Origin: Pilatotrama ljubarskyi
Lineage: Eukaryota > Basidiomycota > Agaricomycetes > Polyporales > Polyporaceae
Assembly: GCA_022385805.1 (NCBI GenBank)
Contig: MU277684.1
Span: forward strand, 155,333 to 219,332
Length of the DNA: 64,000 nucleotides
Direction of reading: 5' to 3'
How positions within the stretch are numbered: position 1 is the stretch's first letter; each line of letters opens with the position of its first letter. Position numbers and translations under genes: made by a program. Below are positions 58,512 through 64,000 of this stretch, in pieces. A model generated the notes under the pieces. That model was not told where the DNA came from. It saw only the letters and a program-made list of their open reading frames with translations, and did no database searches.

Positions 58512-59702
58512 ACCATATTCTATTGTTATGGCTTATAACGGATACTATCATGTTGGAAATCATGGGTGCTTGTACACGGAGTGGTTGTTTAGAATGCCGA
58601 GAGTAAAGCGGGGCTACGCGAGGCAGGAAGACATGGTCTGTAGAACATGATATTGTGCGTCGCACTGAATAATATATCCATCGACTTTGGGAGAGCGGAG
58701 GATGAGGCCGCTCAGCCTTCGAGCCTCATATAGAGTCACATCCCATGGAGAGAAGATTATCTACCGTAGGACGATCGTCGCAGCGGAAGCAAATTCCGCT
58801 TCTCTGCACAGCATTTCATGACTCCCGTGCGCGGTCTGGGCCTTCCGAGGGCGATAGGTTGCTGATAGGTTTTAGTCGGCCTTCGGTCTGCGAGTGATAC
58901 ATGGGAAGATGTGACGCCCGAGGCTGCGTTCCTTGCAGCATTGTGATGCACTTTTCCGAGAAATGGCCGTGCTGCGAGGATCGTTTCCGAGTCACCTTTG
59001 GGCTTCCGAACTCGCACGAGTCTTGTAAAACCACTCGAGATACTGAAGGTTGAGCAAGTACTGTAGCGTGCAACTCAAGCAAATGGCTCGAAAGCAATGC
59101 TGGGTCAGCGCGGCGCCAAGTTATTCAGAAAACGTCGGGAGTAGCGAGAGACCGTCGACGGCGCAAAGATACTTACTATATCGGGACGGAAGGTGTCGGG
59201 CGTCTCCGAAAATGCCCGGCGTCCTTCCTCAATCCCACGGGCGCCTAACAAGAGTCACCCGACCACAGGCATGAGCTGCGTTCTCCACCAAACTCCTCCT
59301 CGCTAACCCTTCTCTGTTTTCCGCCTAGGAATCGCGGAGATAACGCCTGTGCTTCTCCTCTCTCATGGCTCCTCAATGCCGTGTGCAGTCTCATCGAGGA
59401 GGTGCCCCTAAAGCACCAGAAGGCTTAGGCTGAGACCCGGAAACACACGGAACATGTCTACCCAGGCCGTCGCATTCGGACACCGAGCGGACGTCGGTGC
59501 TCGGTCGCATACCAAATATGGTCGTTTGTTGGGCCTGATCCCGTCCGCCGTCGTGGCGATCCGGCGGCGCAATGGCGAGATATCTGCGATCCTCGACTTT
59601 TCCGGCGCTTACATGCTCCTCCACTTCCAGATTCGCTGACGTTCGGGAATGCGCCAATGAACAAGTCTTTCCGTCATCCGTACCACTCCGTCGCCGCTTG
59701 CA
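58512..59702. other. 1.2 kb intergenic region, no gene seen
   Basis: Between two plus-strand genes. Only short overlapping frames without motifs. Confidence 0.5.
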
Positions 59703-59708
59703 TATAAG
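59703..59708 (+). promoter_or_regulatory. TATA box of MFS transporter gene
   Basis: TATAAG about 80 bp before the ATG at 59783, followed by a CT-rich tract; well placed. Confidence 0.45.
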
Positions 59709-59782
59709 GACTCTCCAATGCCGCCGCTCCGGAATTCACATTTCCTTTATCCCCCCTCTCCTTCTCTCCGTTTACGACCTTA

Positions 59783-61846
59783 ATGGCCTCTCCCTCCATG
59801 CCGCATAGCGAAACATCCACTCTCGCTGTCCCCGACGAGGCCCATGCCGCTTCTCACCACAATCCCGAGAAGCACGAGGGCGAGCCCCGCCCCAACCACA
59901 TCACCTTCACCGACAGCACGCGGGGCGACCGCGACCTCGCTTTGACGAGGACGCGGACACACGAGTCGCACGATGACGCCCGCCCCGATCTGTCTTTCCC
60001 CTTCGGCACCACCGATCTGAACCGCGGCGGCTTCACCAACGAGTACCGTGCGGTCTCGGAGACCGGTTACCTGCCCGCAGACCTCGCGCTGCGGCCAGTG
60101 CCATCCCATGTTTACCGTCTACCGCAAGCGCTCGCGGACCCGGAGAAGGCGCGGGAGCTGAAGCAGATGAAGTTGGTGACATGGAAGGAAGGCGATCCAG
60201 AAGATCCCCGGAATTGGTCAAGTTTATACCGATGGTGTGAGTGCTCGTCACGCGCGTATTCTACTGCATCCGCTGACCGTCATTCCAGACATCACCGCTG
60301 TCTGCGCTATCGCTGTCGTCCAGGTAGCTTTTGCAAGCGCAGTCATCACAGGCGACTTCAGGGATATCGAGCGCGAGTTCCATGTCGGTGAAGTCGTCAC
60401 GGCTCTGAGCGTATCGCTCATGGTCGTCGGTTTCGGTCTGGGTCCCTTGTGTTGGTCACCTCTTGTAAGTTGATGGTGCTCTTGGCTTGCCTGCACAGCC
60501 CTAACTGCTGTCTCAGAGCGAGCTTTACGGCCGACGACCCGTTTGGATCATTCCCAGCGTGATCTACGTCATCTTCAACATCCCCTGCGCCGTCGCGAAG
60601 AATATACAGACGCTCCTCATCTGCAGGTTCTTCTGCGGTGTCTTTGCGTCTGCACCGCTCACGTTGGCTGGCGGCACCATCTCCGACGTTTGGGACAACA
60701 ACGAGCGTGGCATGGCGATCGCCCTGTTTGCCGCCGCGCCCTATGGCGGCCCCGTCCTCGGCCCCATCGTCGGTGGTTTCGTTGGTGAGAACATCGGCTG
60801 GCGGTGGATTATTTGGGTCAACATGATCTTCGCGGGCGTCGTAACGGCGTTCACGATGACCATTCCCGAGACATACGCCCCCACCCTGCTCCGCAAGCGT
60901 GCGCAACGGCTACGTGAGGAGACCGGCGACCCCACTATAACCACTGAGCAGGAGCTGTTCAAGGCTTCGCTCAGCCAGATCATCACCGAAACGCTCCTCC
61001 GGCCATTCCGTGAGTATCTCCATGTTCATGTTCCTTGCGTCATTGCTGACCGTCAACGCAGAGATGCTCGTCACCGAGCCTATCTTGCTGCTCATGAGCC
61101 TGTACATTGCGCTCATCTACGGCCTGCTCTACGCCTTCTTCTTCTCTTATCCCGTCGTCTTTGGCGAGAACTACGCCTGGAACGACGGCATGGTCGGCGT
61201 CACCTTCTGCTCCGTCCTCATTGGTGTTGGGATCGCACTCTTCGTCACGCCCCGCATCGAGCGAGACTACCTCCGCCGCGCTGCTGCGAAGGGCGGTCGC
61301 GCCGATCCCGAGGATCGTCTGCCTGGTATGATGATCGGCTGCTGGTTCGTCCCCATTTCGCTATTCATCTTCGGATGGACGAGTCCGCCGGCGGTCATGC
61401 CCGGTGGCGGCAACTGGGTTGGTCCGGTCTCGTCCGGCATTCCATTCGGTTTCGGAAGTAAGTGTTCCCCGCGTACCTCTTTGCTCGCCGCAGCATCTGA
61501 CTGTTTTCTCTTGCAGTGGTGATCATCTACTTCTCCGCAAATGCGTACCTCATCGACGCGTTCCCCGGCTACGTCGCGTCCGCGCTCGCCGCGAAGACCG
61601 TCATCCGTTCCGGCTCCGGCGCGGCAATGCCGCTCTTCATCACCGCCATGTACCACAACCTCGGCAACGGCTGGGCGGCGTCGACATGGGCCTTCATCTC
61701 GCTCGCTATGGTACGTCCGCTCGTCGCATTGCGTCCACCTGTAGCCGATACTAACTGATCTTCAATGTGTGTAGATCCCGATCCCCTTCTTGTTTTACCG
61801 CTACGGCAGGGCCATTCGTGCGCGCTCAAAGCGTGCGACTGTCTAA
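59783..61846 (+). CDS. MFS transporter, DHA1 (12-helix, polyamine/drug type)
   Basis: A plasma-membrane proton antiporter of the Tpo1/Flr1-like group. A long soluble N-terminus (about 150 residues) ends in the family landmark VTWKEGDPEDPRNWSSLYRW. Helix 1 contains AVCAIAVVQVAFASAVI, then FGLGPLCWSPLSELYGRRPV, the conserved loop 2-3. LLICRFFCGVFASAPLTLAG and GGTISDVWDNNERGMAIALF follow, then the antiporter motif C region PYGGPVLGPIVGGFVGENIG and GWRWIIWVNMIFAG. The central loop carries PETYAPTLLRKRAQRLREET. The second half has LYAFFFSYPVVFGENYAWN, CWFVPISLFIFGWTS, YLIDAFPGYVASALAAKTVI and AAMPLFITAMYHNLGNGWAA, ending RYGRAIRARSKRATV. Six exons, intact. It probably exports drugs or polyamines. 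No biosynthetic neighbour explains it. Confidence 0.9.
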
Positions 61847-62280
61847 GCCTGCCACACTCTCCTTACCCGTCTGTTTCCTCGTCTACGTTTCGCTTTCTCT
61901 GGGTCATGGTCGTAGAGATCCCCTTCTGTTCGCACTCTGAATCGCAGCATCCACCTCTAGATCAGATATCGCACAAAAGCACATCCTTCTCACGTTCCCG
62001 TCTCCGCGACGAAGTCCGCCACATCTCTCGTCTAGGTCGTAGAACAATGCGTCGTTATAATTTATTCGCTCTGCCCTTATGGCTACACACTTTACATCCT
62101 TCCGACTAACTCCCTCGATGCATATCACTGTATTCGACGCTTCTGGACCATCTGTAGTATAATACCTTCCGATACAGCGAAGTTTGAATACATGCATCGT
62201 CAAAAGTTACTCCGGCCGTGTCAAGCGTGAATGCACTGAGTAAGATACCTAGGTTTCCGTGCAAGGTGGTAGTACCTTCC

Positions 62281-62314
62281 GTGACCTGATCTGCTACGTG
62301 ACCTGATCTGCTAC
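62281..62314. repeat. Two tandem copies of a 17 bp unit
   Basis: GTGACCTGATCTGCTAC occurs twice back to back, followed by a partial third copy (GTGAC). A simple tandem duplication with no evident function. Confidence 0.8.
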
Positions 62315-63240
62315 GTGACACACTGTGCACTGGCAGCGTCTGTCTTTCTGACTGCCTGAGCGAGCCTCTCAAATGCATCACACTGCGATGCAATGCCGCA
62401 CTGATAGCCGCCTTGGGCTGCACGCACTATGCATCTCACGACAAACATCCCTTGACTTCCAAGAGCACTCTCGTATACTTACTCCCATGTTGGTGGTTGA
62501 ACGTGTCGTGATTATTCTTGTGGCAGGGCCGAGATAACTTGAAAGCCTAGCGGCGTCGGACCATTCAGTATAAAAAGGACAGCGCGTTCCTTGCTCGTTT
62601 CGAGGGTCGAGGAATGAGGGAGTGTTTGTCGTGTCTTGTGCTAGCTCTCGGTCAGATTCAGTGTGCGTGGGACGCGACATGGTGATACGATTTCCTCGTG
62701 GGGTTTATATATTATGATTGCCCAGTGGACGCCTCCGACTCCTCCGCCGAACTGAAATCGAACAGCCCGACGTCGCGAAATACACAAATGCGCAACAGCG
62801 TGAAGGAAGCGAAGAGAGACAGGGAGAGAGAGAGAGAGGTGTAAGCGAACTTGAATGCATCGTAAGCGACGACGATCAAAACCAGGTACTCACGAACGAG
62901 CGGAGGAGGTTGGTCGGGCATGAGGGGCTTGGCGGCACCCGCGGGGTAACGCGCAGGCGGCGCTGTTAGGCTGAGAACGGAGCGCGTCAGTCACCGTAGT
63001 ACCGTAGTATTTCGCATGGTCACCGTGACGGAAGCCACGAACACGCCCGCCCCGAGTACTGGGAGCCTGCGTGCACTGGCACCGGGATGATGGCCCGGAC
63101 TGTGTAGCGACTTACCAACTTGAGGGCCAGGCGGGGCGTCAACGCAGCGCGGGGGGGGAGGGGAGAATGAGAACTTGACGAGCGACAGCCGGGGTACGAA
63201 CGTGTGAGAGTTGTTGCGGAGTCCGGTTTGCGAAGGCGGC

Positions 63241-63247
63241 TTTTATA
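63241..63247 (-). promoter_or_regulatory. TATAAAA box of a possible small minus-strand gene
   Basis: TATAAAA on the minus strand. Downstream (63120-62720) are intron-like borders: a GTAAGT donor near 63115, a TCTCAG acceptor near 62970, a GTGAGT donor near 62895, and a polypyrimidine tract and TTTCAG near 62755. Together they frame short exons, one reading ARYPAGAAKPLMPDQPPPLV. No product can be named. Confidence 0.35.
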
Positions 63248-64000
63248 GAGAGTACATATAACCGCAGCACCATCTCCAGCCTGCTCCGAGAAGGGGGGGG
63301 GGGGGGCGGATGGACGTACGCTGACCGTTCGGTGGCAGAGAAGAGCGCGAGGGTTGAGCGGACGCTCCCACAGGTTTACCGCAGCACACAGGAGCATATG
63401 GAGTTCTGGCAGGACTGTGGGCCTTGGTCGGCGGTGAGATTTCTGGATAAGGACGTTGGTAGGCTTTTTGGCTCGCACGAGATGCGGACGCCGTCTCGAA
63501 GTCGGTCCACGGGGCGTGCTGGAGAGCGCGTCCAGGCGATAGGCCTGCCAGGAAGGGCAACCGGAGAGGATGCCGCAGCGTTGGGCCTATTTCGAGGGAG
63601 GTTAGGCTCAGAGTTTGGAGAGAAGATGGGGACGCACATATTTTGAACGCTCGTCACGGTGCTGCGGCAAGAACGCATTCATAGCAAGCCCTGGGCTATC
63701 AGTTGAGGAGAAACGAGGATAACCGGGGCCCTGGAGCCAGCTTGAGGCGCAGTAGATAGGAAGGCGCGACGACTCGAGGTCACGGCAGTTCAGAGTCTGA
63801 CAGCCCTCAAGTGGCATGCGCCTTGTGTGCCCTAGGCAGACGATGAGTGTGAGCTAGCGGAGTGAGGGAGGACGCCCAGACACACGCATGCACCAGAACT
63901 GACCGACGTCAGCGGGCGAGACCACACTATAGCCTGATGTGCTGAAGACGAACGCGGAAGTGTCATGCCTATGGACGTCTGGAACGCGCCCTGACCAGCG

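Larger units (their letters stand above)
61847..64000. other. Terminal 2.1 kb, no firm gene
   Basis: No gene is established. A possible small minus-strand gene is described separately (TATA at 63241-63247). The rest has short frames, simple AG/CT tracts (62815-62840) and a run of 14 G at 63293-63306. Any gene here may continue outside the window. Confidence 0.4.

Noticed and set aside
63293..63306. Run of 14 G as a possible structural element
   Set aside because: A simple homopolymer, prone to sequencing error, with no flanking symmetry.

Overview
The window is nuclear DNA of a filamentous basidiomycete, most likely a wood- or litter-inhabiting Agaricomycete. Almost every gene is cut by many 45-70 bp GT-AG introns. 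Several products belong to families best known from Agaricomycetes (a DUF6534 membrane protein, and a one-pass membrane protein with a PPPPI..FP motif). There are no bacterial-type operons, no CRISPR array, and no rRNA or tRNA gene that I can recognise. The order and species cannot be told from sequence alone.

Region 1 (0.4-19.5 kb) looks like accessory, specialised-metabolism DNA. After a DUF6534 membrane protein and an orphan membrane protein come two UstYa-type (DUF3328) oxidase genes (5.2 kb and 11.2 kb). Between them lie a 64-residue secreted peptide with two dibasic sites (6.6 kb) and a 14-helix-type (DHA2-like) MFS exporter (7.3-9.95 kb). A tandem pair of flavin-containing monooxygenases follows (12.6-17.6 kb), the first decaying and the second intact. 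The set recalls ustiloxin-type (dikaritin) RiPP clusters, which carry two UstY enzymes, two FMOs, an MFS pump and a secreted precursor. No PKS, NRPS or terpene synthase is visible here. I treat it as a candidate peptide-modification cluster, not a proven one. A membrane-anchored histidine acid phosphatase (phytase-like) closes the region.

Region 2 (20.7-40.9 kb) is mostly housekeeping: a serine/proline-rich membrane protein, a CoA-pyrophosphatase-type Nudix hydrolase, a disordered protein with a Cys-rich patch, dipeptidyl peptidase III, a PIN-like (auxin efflux carrier) transporter and a large ABCC/MRP transporter split into about 25 exons, some of them microexons.

Region 3 (40.9-64 kb) holds an unassigned membrane-protein fragment, a cytochrome P450 pseudogene with several lesions, a Cdc4/Pop1-type F-box/WD40 protein, a gene-poor stretch of about 3.5 kb, an intact P450, mitochondrial methionyl-tRNA synthetase, an auxilin/Swa2-like UBA-TPR-J protein and a 12-helix (DHA1) MFS transporter. 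The last 2 kb contain no firm gene. Two non-autonomous DNA transposons (MITEs) with clear terminal inverted repeats and target duplications were found: 105 bp at 7.1 kb and 450 bp at 54.75 kb. The second sits in the divergent promoter between the synthetase and the auxilin-like gene.
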